64,000 bases of DNA from Agaricus subrufescens (Eukaryota > Basidiomycota > Agaricomycetes > Agaricales > Agaricaceae), in the NCBI GenBank assembly GCA_029945375.1, contig CM057063.1:1671894-1735893 (forward strand), written 5' to 3'. Below the pieces are notes generated by a model. That model was not told where the DNA came from, searched no databases, and was given only the letters and a program-made list of their open reading frames with translations. This document shows, one piece after another, positions 1 to 11,365 of the stretch. The translations under genes and the position numbers were made by a program. Numbering within the stretch: the stretch's first letter is position 1; the number at the start of each line of letters is the position of its first letter.

Positions 1-225
1 GACGTTGCTGATTGGACCATGGGTGAAAGGGGTGCGTGCGACCATCCAAAAGGGATGGACAGGATTGGCCAATGCAAAAAAAAAGCCGTCTGTCTAGATT
101 AGTACAATGTAGATACCGAAGTTAGAGCGGATGTGGGGTTAAGGGGAGATCCGTGTGGTGGGTTGTGCAATAACATTCGTGCACTTGCTTGAAGTTTTAA
201 AATATATAAAGTTTCCCGCGGGCTT
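1..225. other. Window edge, no gene seen
   Basis: No coding signal that I can support is present. The stretch lies downstream of the 3' end of the J-domain gene and may include its 3' UTR. Confidence 0.5.
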
Positions 226-1238
226 TCATTGGAGTATTTTTTCCATTTTTTCTAGGGCTGTGTCGACGCCCTTGATCAATCGTGTTACATGTCGGGGGAA
301 TAAACGTTTGTCGCCCTCTGTAGAGGTTTCAAGGAGAATATTTTGATCGTTGAGTAATGCACGTTCCAGGGCAATGGGTAATCCCAGTGTGATCCGTGTT
401 AGTTGGATGGTCAATCTTGAACGTCCGAGGATATCGAGGTAAGGGAGTTGTCTGAATTCGTGTTGGACTTCAAGAAGTCTTGAGAGTTCGCAGTGGAGTG
501 CATGAACACAAGTCCGGCAGGCTAAGTCGGAAAAATGAATAAGTTAGAAACGTGTGATAAAACTGAGACGTGGCTTACTCAATGCTTTTTCACGGATAGC
601 TTCGAGAGTGAGTAGTACGGAGTTGATACCGTCCTCCCCAAGTCTTAATGAGGGGTGAGCCTCGTGTATCGTTCCTGTATACAAGACATGTCAGCACGGA
701 AATATTGGTCAGTTTTTGTGTTGTTACATACTTAATAGTGTTTTGATAACCTCTAAATCACCATCCAGAAAGTCATTAAATACACCGATAACGACGCCTT
801 TGAACGTCTCATCGGCATGAGTAGGTGAGTGTGACGCAAACACATTATATGTCGGGTCGGAAGAACGTGCATCATACGTTCTTTTTAATGAAGGCTTGCT
901 GAGGACATCATAAGCAACAGCAACCTTCTGAAAGGCGTGGGTTGCATCAGGATTGCCGAGAAACTTACTATAAAGAGTGTGTGAATGGGGAAGAACACAC
1001 AGAGGAAGGAAGACACATACTCCGGGTGACAAGCTCTACTACGGGAGAGATAGGCTCTCCGTAACATCATTTTATCAGGAAGGGGGCCTATTGGCACTCC
1101 CAGAATTTCGTAAAGGGAATCAGTGGACAAGACGCTTTGTACGACTTGTAATCGTTCAATATCAGACTCTGAAGAGCCCGAGAAAAGGTCTGGAGGCTCA
1201 GGGGAGGAGAGACTTCGAGGACAAGAAGACTCAGCCAC
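226..1238 (-). CDS. J-domain (DnaJ-like) co-chaperone
   Basis: I rebuilt this from four exons: 1238-1021, 967-732, 674-579 and 521-226. They sum to 846 nt, giving 281 residues. The J domain is N-terminal, about residues 38-100: YEILGV opens helix I, RRAYLSRSRACHPDK spans helix II and the loop, and AFQKVAVAYDVLSKPSLKRTYD forms helices III and IV. The HPD motif, which stimulates Hsp70 ATPase in this family, is split by intron 1 inside the Asp codon, so an unspliced reading shows HPE. The C-terminal half has no glycine-rich region or zinc finger, which makes it a class III (type C) J protein. It is predicted to recruit an Hsp70; I cannot name the client or compartment. There is no obvious signal peptide. 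The start is the first ATG in frame with the J domain. Confidence 0.85.
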
Positions 1239-1453
1239 CCATGTGAGATATCGGCGTTGGTAGCCCTCAATGTCCTTGTCTTCCTCCTCGTCTACGGGCA
1301 GGTGAAAGTACGTGCTCGCTGTTGGGAGGATGAGGAAGTGTTTCGAGAAGGCATTGGAGATTTACCTGTACTGAATGCGTAGGATAACATGGACAGAGCA
1401 ATGGTGTCGTGAATATCACATGCCATCGTCTCAAGTTTATTTGTTCTAATCTA

Positions 1454-2771
1454 TCAGCCAATCCTTGCTCCTATCAGCTCTGCCAGCTTCTTGACCGCTC
1501 TCTTGACCTCTCCGCGTTCTCCCATCACTGTTAGTCTGATGGTTTCCCCGTCTTCCAGGTACTGACTTCCGGCGCCGCTCCGGACCTCGCTTAAGTCATA
1601 GCGACCAAAGGCCCAGTTAAGGATGTGGACCGTTGAAGCATCGGAGTTGTCGCCGATCAGTCGAACAAAACCCTTCACCCTCCATATGCTCTCTTTCGAA
1701 AGGTCTTGTAAAGCCCTTGTCAGGGTTTCGTGATCGAGTTCTCTTCCTGGCTGAGAAGGATCCTCGGAAGCACCATGTGTATGGTCACTGGAGCCTGAGT
1801 GATGGTGTAAAGGTTTCTTGATGACGCCACCGCTGTATATGGTCACCGTTTCCACTTCATTGTAATGCATCGTATCGGTTTCTCCTGAGCTTGACAATGG
1901 CTTGAGGAATAATTGGGACTGAAGGCCAAAAATAAGGCTAGGATCAACGCCGTTGCGGCCCTGGCACTTGACTTTCGGAGTCAGGTCATTCAGTGTGTTC
2001 AGATGATCGAATACTTCATCGAGTTGACGTTCGGACACATGTTCCCATTTGTTCTGAGCTACGTTAGCAATATGTCCAATTAGTCGTGCGAGAGGACTAA
2101 CAATGAGAATGATGTCTGTGTATGATGCCTGCATACGGGCAGTTGGAGATTGATCCTCGTAACCGACAAAGTTTTCGGCATCTATGATAGTGACTATGGA
2201 ATCGAGTTTGAGGTCGCCGCCCGTCTGTTTTTCGATCTCTCTGATTTGGAATGCGAGAGTTGCCGGGAATGCAGAGCCACTGGCATTTGGTGAGTTGACC
2301 GGTAATGAGCAACGAGCATTTCGACGAACGAGCACTCGATTAGGATACGATCTGGGCGGTACTTTTCTGTGGAAAATGAGTACCCGCAGAGTCTGGCATG
2401 TGGACGCGCACCTCTGATCTCCAAGAGGGCAGTCTGCATCTGGCCTACCAGCACGCAACACCTTGAGATCATTCATCCAGTCAGCCTGGACACATGCTAG
2501 GCTAGAGATACTACACACATGCAGCCATTGAGGATTTCACTGACACCGGCGAGACTCGATTCATTCGCGAGTTTGCTGTCGACTTGGATGTGTCCCAGAC
2601 CAGCGATTATCTGACGACGGCGCGAAACCCACCTTCGAGATCGCCAAACTCATTCTTGAGCAAGACAGCCCTGTAGCCCGGGGGCAGTTTCGGAAGCAGC
2701 GAGAGGATCACGGAGGTCTTTCCTGCGCCCAGGAAGCCCGTGAAGACGGTGATGGGGATGGGGGCGGGCAT
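1454..2771 (-). CDS. COG0523/CobW-family GTPase (metal chaperone type)
   Basis: Six exons (2771-2633, 2582-2519, 2461-2412, 2366-2330, 2279-2102, 2053-1454) total 1068 nt and encode 355 residues. The G1/Walker A motif GFLGAGKTS starts near residue 10. KNEFGD follows. The metal-binding NGCMCC (CXCC) motif appears only when the 57-nt intron at 2462-2518 is removed. IECSGSAFPA follows, then the G4-type NKWE that spans another splice junction. A CobW C-terminal domain ([12 protein letters not shown]) fills the last third. In this family (Zng1 in yeast and animals, YjiA/YeiR in bacteria) GTP hydrolysis drives zinc delivery to client proteins. Which member this is cannot be settled by eye. The gene is transcribed away from CWH43 across a 47-bp gap. 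Confidence 0.92.
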
Positions 2772-2818
2772 AATGCAGTGCCAAGAACTTGGGTTGCCCA
2801 CTGTTGTCCATCCCGTCC
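2772..2818. promoter_or_regulatory. Compact bidirectional promoter gap
   Basis: Only 47 bp separate the inferred start codons of the CobW-type GTPase (minus) and CWH43 (plus). There is no room for two independent promoters, so the 5' UTRs must overlap or one start must lie further inside its gene. An upstream in-frame ATG for CWH43 exists at 2789. No TATA box is visible. Confidence 0.5.
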
Positions 2819-5800
2819 ATGGCCGACCCATCACGTCCGCCTCTCGTCCTCCGGGCTGCCTCGCTTGCCCGCCTTCACACCGTCCTCGCGTCGACTGCCT
2901 TCGTCTCTGCCCTCCTCATCGGCTCGCTTCTGCATTACAAGAAGATCGTCAAAAACGGCGTCGCTGGCTACCCCCATGAGTGGTTTCCATCCGTGTCCGC
3001 AACGTGAGCGCCTCGCGCCCTGTGATCTTGTTGATTCTGACCGGTGGTGCCTTAGCATTGGTGATTGGTATCCTGAGCGGAACATATTCCAAATCATTAT
3101 CGCCCTGACTTCTGGCCCTCGCTTTGCTCTCGTGTACCTCCAGCATCATCTCCTGACGCTACAAGTCGGGAACACTGCCTGGCCAACTTTCCTCTTTGTT
3201 ATCGGAATCATTCGTACGCTCGCTTGTGGAGGCTGGGTCTATATTACCTCCAGCGATGATCATGATGCCCATGACGTATTCATGATCTTGTATATCGTCT
3301 GTAACGTTCCCTGGATGGTCGGTAATGTATTGTCTTCACGAGGGCGTCAAGTTCGAAGAAGAAGGTACGTTGACCTCTGCAATATATCATCGCTATTGCT
3401 GACCCAACTGACCATTGGCAGATCCTTGGTTGCCTATGCGTCAGTCCCATTTTTATCCGCCTGTTCCTTACCTAATTCGTTGGCAGTTTTTTCTTTACTA
3501 TCCTCCCGCTGGTGTATTTTTTTATCCAGCACAAAGTCCATCGTATCCCAGGAGGTCAGCCCCTTTACCAAGCCTCTCGACAGATACTCATCAATGGCGT
3601 CATGAAGCATATACCCGTTATGCTTTCTTCGAATGGGGTTTGATATTCTTCGACGTTCTATTTGACTCTATAGCAGAACAAGAGTTCGCGGACGCAGATT
3701 TAGACGTGCGTTGCCAACAACATATGGTTACCGCGTCACTCTCAACTCAGTATTGTTTCAGATCACTATAGGAACCGCATTATCCGTGCAACCGTCTGAA
3801 ACGTATCGACGCCTTCATCGTCTTGCCTAACTTTTACTGACAGGAGCAAAGCAGAGAATCATCGAAGCTCGCGTTACGGTCAGATGCGAGGGAAAACCCC
3901 TCTGCGAATGATACGAATGCCGTTACAGTCGTCGAGGCATCTCTTTGGTCCTCTCTATCCGCTTTGGTCCCCAGATCATTTATTTCCCTCCTATCCGACG
4001 TGTATCTATGTGCGTTAAATGAAATTGCTCAGCTGATTCTCATCAATTAATGATAATCAACCCCCTAGCATACGTCTTTGCGACCATCTTTACGTCTCTG
4101 ATCCCAACACTTTTTTACTTTTCAATCTGGGAGCTTGGACTGGCTGGGACGGAACTGACTCTTTTCTCTGTTGTCTCTCCTTTCCTTCTTGGCCATTCCT
4201 CCATCTCTGCTTTCGCTAGATGTCGGACCGGACAGGTTGTTCTTCAGGCGTTGTCATTGTCCGGTTTATTTGTATATCTTCTCAACGAGCCTTTAACAAG
4301 GTTACTAGTTGTCTCACCTGCAGTTGCTTTAGCAACACTCGCAGCAGCTGCCAGGTGGACAGAAGCTGATGGAAGTTATCAGGCTATCAGTGTGTTCTCT
4401 CTAATTTTTCGAGTCAACTTGTTGACATGCATTTGTAGTGCATGGTCTGGGCTGGATCATAGCATCTCTGGCGAAACATGCCAATCACAGTAACAACCCT
4501 TGTATGTTCCTGCAGACTACAAGATAACCTTGTATAACTAATTTCATGACATTGTAGTGTGGCCTTTCATCAATGCGAAATCAGGAGGATACAACAAAAG
4601 TGGTCTCGCTCTTGCCATTCTTGCACTTGCAGAACTAGCTACACGATCGCAGGTTCCCAATAATAATATTGTGACATCCCGAAAAGCGCAACCAATGCCT
4701 TGGTTCTCTGTTTCTCTCGCACTCGGCAGCCTCGTTTTTAGCATCCACAACCTTCTTGGGGATTCTAGCACCCTGGCTACTTGGTCGTGGACTGGATATG
4801 AGAGCGGTGTACCTCGTGGCCCCCTGCCTCATGTTCACAGTGCCTTGACAATCGTCGTACAATGTGCTGGTCTCGCCGTTGGCACATACGCATCTTCCGC
4901 CTCCGTTGTTCCAATTTTAGCGCAAGGAGATTCGGCTCAAAAAGATAAGGCAGTCCGTTCAAATGCTGTCTGGACTATTATCTCTCATCCGGGTTTCTAT
5001 TCATTTGGTGCTGCATCCACTTATGTGTTATACAAGTACAAAAACTGGCTTGGTTATCTCGGTGGACTTGGTGTAGCTTTCTTTCTGATGTGTGCCATCC
5101 CACTTGTCTTCGACCAAATTGTCTTGGTTGCGAACAACGATCAGACGCGAAAGAAACTAGGACGAATGCTTGGCACTGCATTCCTGATTTATTGTTTAAT
5201 GATTCTCGCCAGTATCTTCACTGTAGCATATGCTTTTGTCCCTGGTGGGGTTTATTTCCGGGAAAGAACTGATCTGTGAGTCCGATTGCAGTATGTTCTC
5301 GAAACTACTGATACCCATTCGAATGGCAGCGTTCTGTTGGCTCAGGTTGCACTCTTATTTCCCTTGTTTGCATCACTCAACGGTCGTAGGATTCATTCCT
5401 CGGAGTCCAAGTCGCGTTTGGACATGAATGCTTCTTATATATATCTTCTTCTCGCCGTAACATCAGTTCTATCTGGTCTCGTCACTATATATAGGCTTCC
5501 ATCTTCCTCGCCTCAGCCATTCAGGCCGGGGCCGAGGATTGTACGCGCTGGCATCTGGACGGTACACTTCGGCTTCGATAACGAAGGACACGATAGTCAG
5601 CGGGGGATTCGAAATTTGTTACGAGACATGGAATTAGATATCGTGGGCCTCCTCGAGACAGATTTACACGTATGTGTTCCTGGTCGTCGGTACCCTCTGT
5701 TTACTAAGTGCACGACTGTAGCGTACCGCTTTCGGTCACCGTGATCTGTGAGTTATTTGTTTTGTTTCCACAAGTGTCCTATTTCTCATCCCTATTAGAA

Positions 5801-6900
5801 CGAGGGTGATCATTGAAGATTTAGGATATGTACGTTTCATATCTCCTCGTTTCTACTCCAGATTAAAATAATCGCATCAGAACGTTGACCTAGGACCGGG
5901 TCCTGATCAGCATACATGGGGATGTGTCTTGTTGACCAAAGTAAGCACACAATTGTGTTGCAGTACTTACTCCAACTTATCAAATTACACAAGTTCCCCA
6001 TCATTAATTCCACTCACCACCTGCTTCCCTCACCTCATGGCGAACTTGCACCAGCGATTGAGGCAGTCCTCGATGTATATGGCACGGAAGTGACTGTAGT
6101 CGTGGCTCACAATGGACAAGGTACAGCGACCCAAACTATCATCATATCTCGTCTAATATTCTACCCTCAGAGGAGGACCCACTGGATCGCGAACTCCAGA
6201 GTACAGAATTGGCACGCATAATGGCATCCTCGTACCCCAAGCCTGTAATATTCCTAGGATACGTGGTTACCAAACCACATGCACTGCGACGTAAGTTAAC
6301 GCGGTCCGGTCAAAGTGGAGTATTAACTGTTATCTCAAAACAGCAAACCCCTACGAGATCATGGTCACAGACGGGCGCGTACATGACATTGATCAGGAGG
6401 ATAGTGACCGTTGGTAGGTAATTGTGTATCAAACCTAGCGCTCAGTGCCAGCGCCCGTGTCGTCTCACTAACGTATTTTTCCCCTATTTTCAGGTGCGAG
6501 TACATCTTTTACCGAGGGTTGTACCGAACATCGTATGCCCGAATATCACGAGGTATCATTACGGACACAGAAATGCAGATCGGCCAATTTGTCGTACCTC
6601 GTTATGGGACTGGAATATCGGACGAATCTTACTCGGCAAGATACTCTCGAGCGTTCAAGGAACAGTTGCCGGTTGATCATGTGCGTTTTTCAATTCTATT
6701 CGAGTCTAACGGAATGTTTGTTTCTCATATCTATTAGTGGTTCCCCTTGGAGTACTATGGTAATCCTAACAGTGGCGGCGTTGATGGACACTATTATCAT
6801 GTCTTTGGCACAGTAAGCAGCAGCCCTCCTATTCTGGATCTCTCGATCTGACGCTTCTTAGCCGCTGTATTATTTGTTACCTTTAGACGCGACTGTCTGA
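2819..6900 (+). CDS. CWH43: CWH43-type GPI-anchor lipid remodelling protein
   Basis: I joined twenty exons, which sum to 3045 nt (1014 residues), close to the yeast protein. The N-terminal half is a PGAP2/Frag1-like multi-pass membrane domain ([35 protein letters not shown]). More membrane segments follow up to [16 protein letters not shown]. The C-terminal third is a soluble endonuclease/exonuclease/phosphatase-like fold ([64 protein letters not shown]). In yeast, Cwh43 exchanges diacylglycerol for ceramide on GPI anchors in the ER. Exon 3422-3439 is an 18-nt micro-exon. The donor at 3786 (GTGCAA) is the least certain junction. I prefer a last exon at 6862-6900, which gives PLYY after FGT; without that splice the stop would be at 6849-6851. 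Confidence 0.92.
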
Positions 6901-7884
6901 GTTGTTTCATCCTGTTCTTTACCCCTTGTACTTCATGTATATCAGGTATTGTTGGATAAGACCGCTGGTTGGTGATGGCATTAAGCTTGTAGAACCAATC
7001 TAGGCCCACTTTTATGGTGAGGCTTTTTAGGTGTAGCAACCGAAATTTATGAATCAATATAGCTAAAATTCAGTGTTTCAAGAAGAGGGGATATGAATCA
7101 ATCTAGCCAAAGCTCAGTATCCCAAGAGGGGGCGTGAGACATAGTCCTCTTCTATAGATAGTACTGCGATTCCTGTCCAGAAGGAGGTGCTAGTTGTCTA
7201 GGCCTAGGGAGGTACGGCGAGTCTGCAGTGACGCAGATAGCACGATAGCAGAGTGTATCATCGGATGGGCACTAACCAGTTTACGTACTGGACTGAGAGA
7301 TATTGCAATTTTACTAGAGCTGAACATATAATTACTCTAAACCTAATAGTACCGACTCCTCTTTATGAAAATTTCCTCCTCTTAAGTTCGTTGGCCCACA
7401 CATCTGAACACAAAAACTGTATTCCTGGCACTTTTTCATACATCATCTCTCCTGACTCCATTTGAACGCGAAAGCGAGCTAGTAATAGCGTGGTCATTTC
7501 GGGACCTGAAACTTTTACTTCTTTTTCCTTTTTCTCTCTTGGATGAAGTGAAGGAGTCGTAACTACAATTTACCGCACAAGGCAAGGCTTAATGACAATG
7601 ATTGATGATATTGTTCATAGACATGTCGCTCCCTACATGCGATCGACTTGTCCTGGCCGCCAGATTTATTCCCTAATAGGCAGCATAGGTTGTAGGCCAA
7701 TGGTTTCAGCAATTGTCATTCTCGCAAGTACTGACCATCGGTGCTTAAATCTGTAGCGTGACAAATATATAGATTCATATGCGGGAAATCAAGCGAAAAT
7801 CCAATACCATTACGCGACTACATATAGAGATACGCTAACACCAACTAGTTATCTATACACAACAGCATGTTCAATTCATGCGTT
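6901..7884. other. Intergenic, no gene seen
   Basis: About 1 kb lies between the convergent 3' ends of CWH43 and the Serinc gene. It is AT-rich, with only short ORFs and no recognisable protein, repeat or RNA gene. Both 3' UTRs must lie here. Confidence 0.5.
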
Positions 7885-9789
7885 CAATCACCGAATCTAT
7901 GTAGAATGGACTTAGCATCCATAGAGAAACTCGACAACACTACACTCACCTGTCAGGCATAATAACGGGTGCCCACAAACTCCAAGTATACAAAAGCATG
8001 CACACCCAGCTAGAAACTACACGCATCCACATGGCGACTTCGGACCGGCCTATGTACACATCTTGATTGGGGTCCGCTGGCCCAGTGATAGGATTCTTGG
8101 AAACAACGTTCCTAAAAGATTTGGTGAGACAATAAAGACAAAAGGGCGAGAGACGGCGAGGCCGAAGGCACGTACCAATCTGTCAGGAGCATAGCTACAT
8201 ACATAGCACCTCCAGCAAAGATGACATGGAACCATGAGTACTGTAGCTGGTTCAGGATCAAAATCAATGATCACAAGGCAAAGGCGTACATTATAACGGG
8301 TACCAGTCTTCTCATCATCGTTATCTTCACCTATCTCACCGTCATCATCTTGATGCTGTTGTTCTTCGTATAGTGCCGACTCGGGAATTGCTCTAGGAAT
8401 ATAATAAGCCTGTGGTTCCCCGTCAGGTGAGGAGTGACTCACCCTGCTTCAACAGCGGCCAACAACGCCTGGTAACGAGGAGTTTCTGTTCGACCGGGTT
8501 GAGTAGTTACAAAGTTCATCTCAGAGTGACTGTTTTCGTCGAGGTGAACACGTCCTTTCTTCCCTCCTACAAAAGCACTTTGAGTGGCAGCCCGAGTGGT
8601 CGAATAAGCGATAGCCAAGAAGGTGAAGACTCCACCCAGGAAAACAACAGCCTTTCGTGTTCCCAGGGCGGCTCCGGAACCATCCCGTAACGGATTGCAA
8701 GACTTCGAATCATGCGTATGGTTGGTAATGGCAGAAACGATAAGGTATGTACAGTATGCTGCAACCATTGCGGATTGTGCAAGACCTGAACGAGGGTTGT
8801 ATTCTTGTACAAGCGGGTGTACACACATCACAGTGATGGCGATGCAGAATATGAGATTGAATGTAATGAAGAACCGATTGAGTGTGCAGCCCGAGCCTGC
8901 AAAGTAGGCGTATAGCAAGCCGGTAAGGGTGATCGTGAAGATGTACATGAAGGCAGTCGAGCCGATGAGGATCCATTGCCATAAGTTGGACGAAGGCGAG
9001 TTCTCCCAATTCTCGAGACAGGTCTCAGACCAGGAATGGGCAAAATCGACAAGAAGGACAAGGCCGAACAAGATAAACACAGTGGCACCTATCAGTGCAA
9101 CGTAGTCGCCCCAAAAGATGAAGAAGCCATTCGGTATGACGAACGAGACTATGACGAGTATGAGCCATATCAAGACCTTTGGGCCCCACCAACTATCCGC
9201 CGGTCATGAGCTGGTCAAACTCACAATTATCCGAGAACTCACCCATTCTGAATGGCAGCACGTTTGTCTCGAGTATCCTTAACACCTATGAGAGATGTAC
9301 TGAGGAGGAAATGGAAGAGGGCGAGGGCGAAACAGATACGGTGGACCTAGGATGTCAAGTCAGCTGGGAAGGGGGTGAATGCATCAGGGCTACGGACCGC
9401 GAGTACACCGTAACATTTATCTCCACTGCATTCCATTTTGATATAGTCAAAGCTCCATTTCTGAATCTGCTTTATCATAATGTCGGTCTTCATCAACCAT
9501 GCCAGGATGGAGTTGAGGGAGAAGATGATCTGGTAGACATAGATCAGCGGGATGAAATAAAGTCCTATTGCAGTAGATACTGACTGCGAAACCAATGCGC
9601 GTGGCGATAGACGAGTTACAGTTACAAGACTTGAAGAACATCGAGGCTGCGGAACGGGTGAGCAGAGAGGGGGCCGGAGAAGCCAGCGAACTGACCAGCG
9701 GTCGAGGTGCAGCAAAAGGCGGCGCCCGTGAGGCATGAGGAGGCGATTGCACCGAGCCCGCCAAAGGGCAGGGACATGAGCAGACCCAT
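7885..9789 (-). CDS. TMS1: Serinc/TMS1 family membrane protein
   Basis: Nine exons (9789-9696, 9646-9585, 9529-9398, 9346-9243, 9192-8443, 8392-8290, 8247-8176, 8111-7950, 7896-7885) total 1491 nt, or 496 residues. The order of motifs matches Serinc: a Cys-rich start (AIASSCLTGAAFCC), TRIGFA, ILAWLMKTD, KWSFDYIKM, KCYGVLAVHRICFA, DTRDKRAAIQNGWWGPK, many hydrophobic segments (about ten), QYSWFHVIFAGGAMYVAMLL, SWVCMLLYTWSLWAPVIMPDR. Serinc proteins are multi-pass membrane proteins once linked to serine incorporation into phospholipids and now to lipid scrambling; the fungal role is poorly defined. The last exon is only 12 nt and encodes the tail and stop. The start lies about 75 bp downstream of the DapA-like gene. 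Confidence 0.93.
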
Positions 9790-9863
9790 GGTGGAAGAAG
9801 GAGAAGACTCCGGATGACGTCACGTGGCTGGCAAAGCAGGTTATATTACTCGTGATCAGGTAT

Positions 9864-10957
9864 CTAAGCTTCTCCATGGCAATCAGCTCCAAGAGTATGG
9901 CGTAGTCTCTGGTACCCTTGAATTTATCAATGTCGACAGCCTTCAACGGTCCGCGAACATTCGGGTTTCCGTACCCAAAGTTGGCTGCTATGACGGCTTT
10001 CAAACCACCAATACCGCCGACTTTGGAACTCGCCCAGTCACCATGTCCAAGTTTGGCCTGCAGCTCCATCGCCTCCTTAATATTTCCATCTTTGAATAGA
10101 TTGTACAACTTTTGGTGCAGCTTTGGGACTAGATTAACAAGAGCAGCAATGGTTCCCGAGCTCCCTGCGAGGAGACCGAAAAGGTATGTATCACTGCGTC
10201 CTGCGTAGACCGCGAATTTTGACTGAGGGAAGCGAGAAGTCAGGCGTTGCGTCTTGCCGATGTTACCACAAGAAAGTTTAGTTCCAACGATGTTGGGATG
10301 AACTGCTAGTTCCCCGATGAGTTCAGAATCAAGGTCCTGGCCCGCTGTGACAGTGGGAAAGTTGTAGATCATGACAGGGATCGGAGATCCTTCAGCAACC
10401 TAATGAGTCTGTTGTTCAGAAAACATTCCTGCTCCGATACTGGTTGTCGTGCTTACCTGAGTATGGAACCGGATGATATTTTCCGGTGTCATCATTTTCG
10501 TCCATGTCGAAGGTGTCAACACTAGAGCGTGAGTGGCTCCAGCCTCTTTGGCATCAACACACAATTTCGTAGTCTCCCTCGTAGATTGTGCTCCGGTTCC
10601 AGCAATGACAAGGACATTCTGAAAGCCGTTGTCATCCAACGTCTTGCGCGTGAGAGCAATGGTTTGCTTTCGCTCTTCATGCGATCTACAGGATACAGTT
10701 AGAGAAAATATTTCTCTGTGTATAACATCCGGCTATACAGATGCTGGGCTTCGCCGTTCGACCCTTGGACCAAAATACCAGTCACTCCGCCCTGCAGCGC
10801 AATAAAACATAAGTCGATTGCACCCAGTTGATAAACAACAACGAACCCGTGCAAGGCGCAAAACGTGGGCCTGAATTGACGGAATTTCCAGGTCCTCGTT
10901 CTCATCAAAGAACAGAACAGCAGGAACGTAAAAACCGGGAGGCGGCGCACTTGACAT
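9864..10957 (-). CDS. DapA-family aldolase/lyase (dihydrodipicolinate synthase-like), 3' end uncertain
   Basis: Exons 10957-10847, 10791-10739, 10685-10457 and from 10399 onward encode a class I (Schiff-base) TIM-barrel aldolase. Visible motifs are YVPAVLFFDENEDLEIPS, GGVTGILVQGSNGEAQHLS, VLVIAGTGAQSTRET, ALVLTPSTW, PVMIYNFPTVTAGQDL (the Tyr of the YNxP motif), GTKLSCGN (the Schiff-base Lys) and YAGRSDTYLFG. Fungal relatives act as 2-keto-3-deoxy sugar-acid or 4-hydroxy-2-oxoglutarate aldolases; the substrate cannot be told from sequence. The end is a problem: after the C-terminal helix (LLELIAMEK) the frame stays open well into the Serinc gene. A 47-nt GT..AG splice near 9917-9871 would give a stop at 9864-9866 but removes that helix. 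I placed the end there as the only near stop. Confidence 0.82.
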
Positions 10958-11365
10958 GATGCTGGATCGATCGTGCTTTGACCTCGGACAAATGCTGCAT
11001 TGACAACAGAGAATGTCTATGCGATTAAGTAAGCGAGGTTAACGTCATTATGCAATGATTGCGCAGGGATTTGAAATGTCATAAGCTTCAATCCAGCCAC
11101 GTTCAAGTGATTTTGAGATTGGGGTTCCCAGTGATGGGAGACGCATCTAGTTTGAGGGTGGAACCAGGAATATACAATTTCACCTCGGTGTAGAGTTCTC
11201 GTGAAACTACAATTCTGAATAGTTTGATAACAATCCAACCGAAACATCATTCAATAGGTGCAAAGACTTGATAATATACTCGTATGAAATTACACATTGC
11301 GGCGGTGGGGTGGATAGGATCGAACAGATCATAGAAAGAACACTGGCTTCATCCTCTACAGAGGC
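10958..11365 (-). repeat. 3' flank of FunK1 repeat unit (copy A)
   Basis: This 400-bp segment downstream of FunK1 copy A is clearly homologous to 14245-14634 downstream of copy B, in the same orientation. Shared words include GGATCGATCGTGC, GACCTCGGACAA and TTAAGTAAGCGAG. A shorter version recurs at 18416-18510. The two longer copies carry non-matching short ORFs, so I read it as duplicated 3' UTR and spacer rather than a gene. Confidence 0.7.

Noticed and set aside
2778..3605. 275-codon open frame over the start of CWH43
   Set aside because: Only the exon at 3056-3364 is in its true frame; the rest reads through introns.
11017..11250. Short minus ORF repeated downstream of FunK1 copy B (14233-14532)
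   Set aside because: DNA is duplicated but the two reading frames are not conserved with each other, so it is flank rather than gene.
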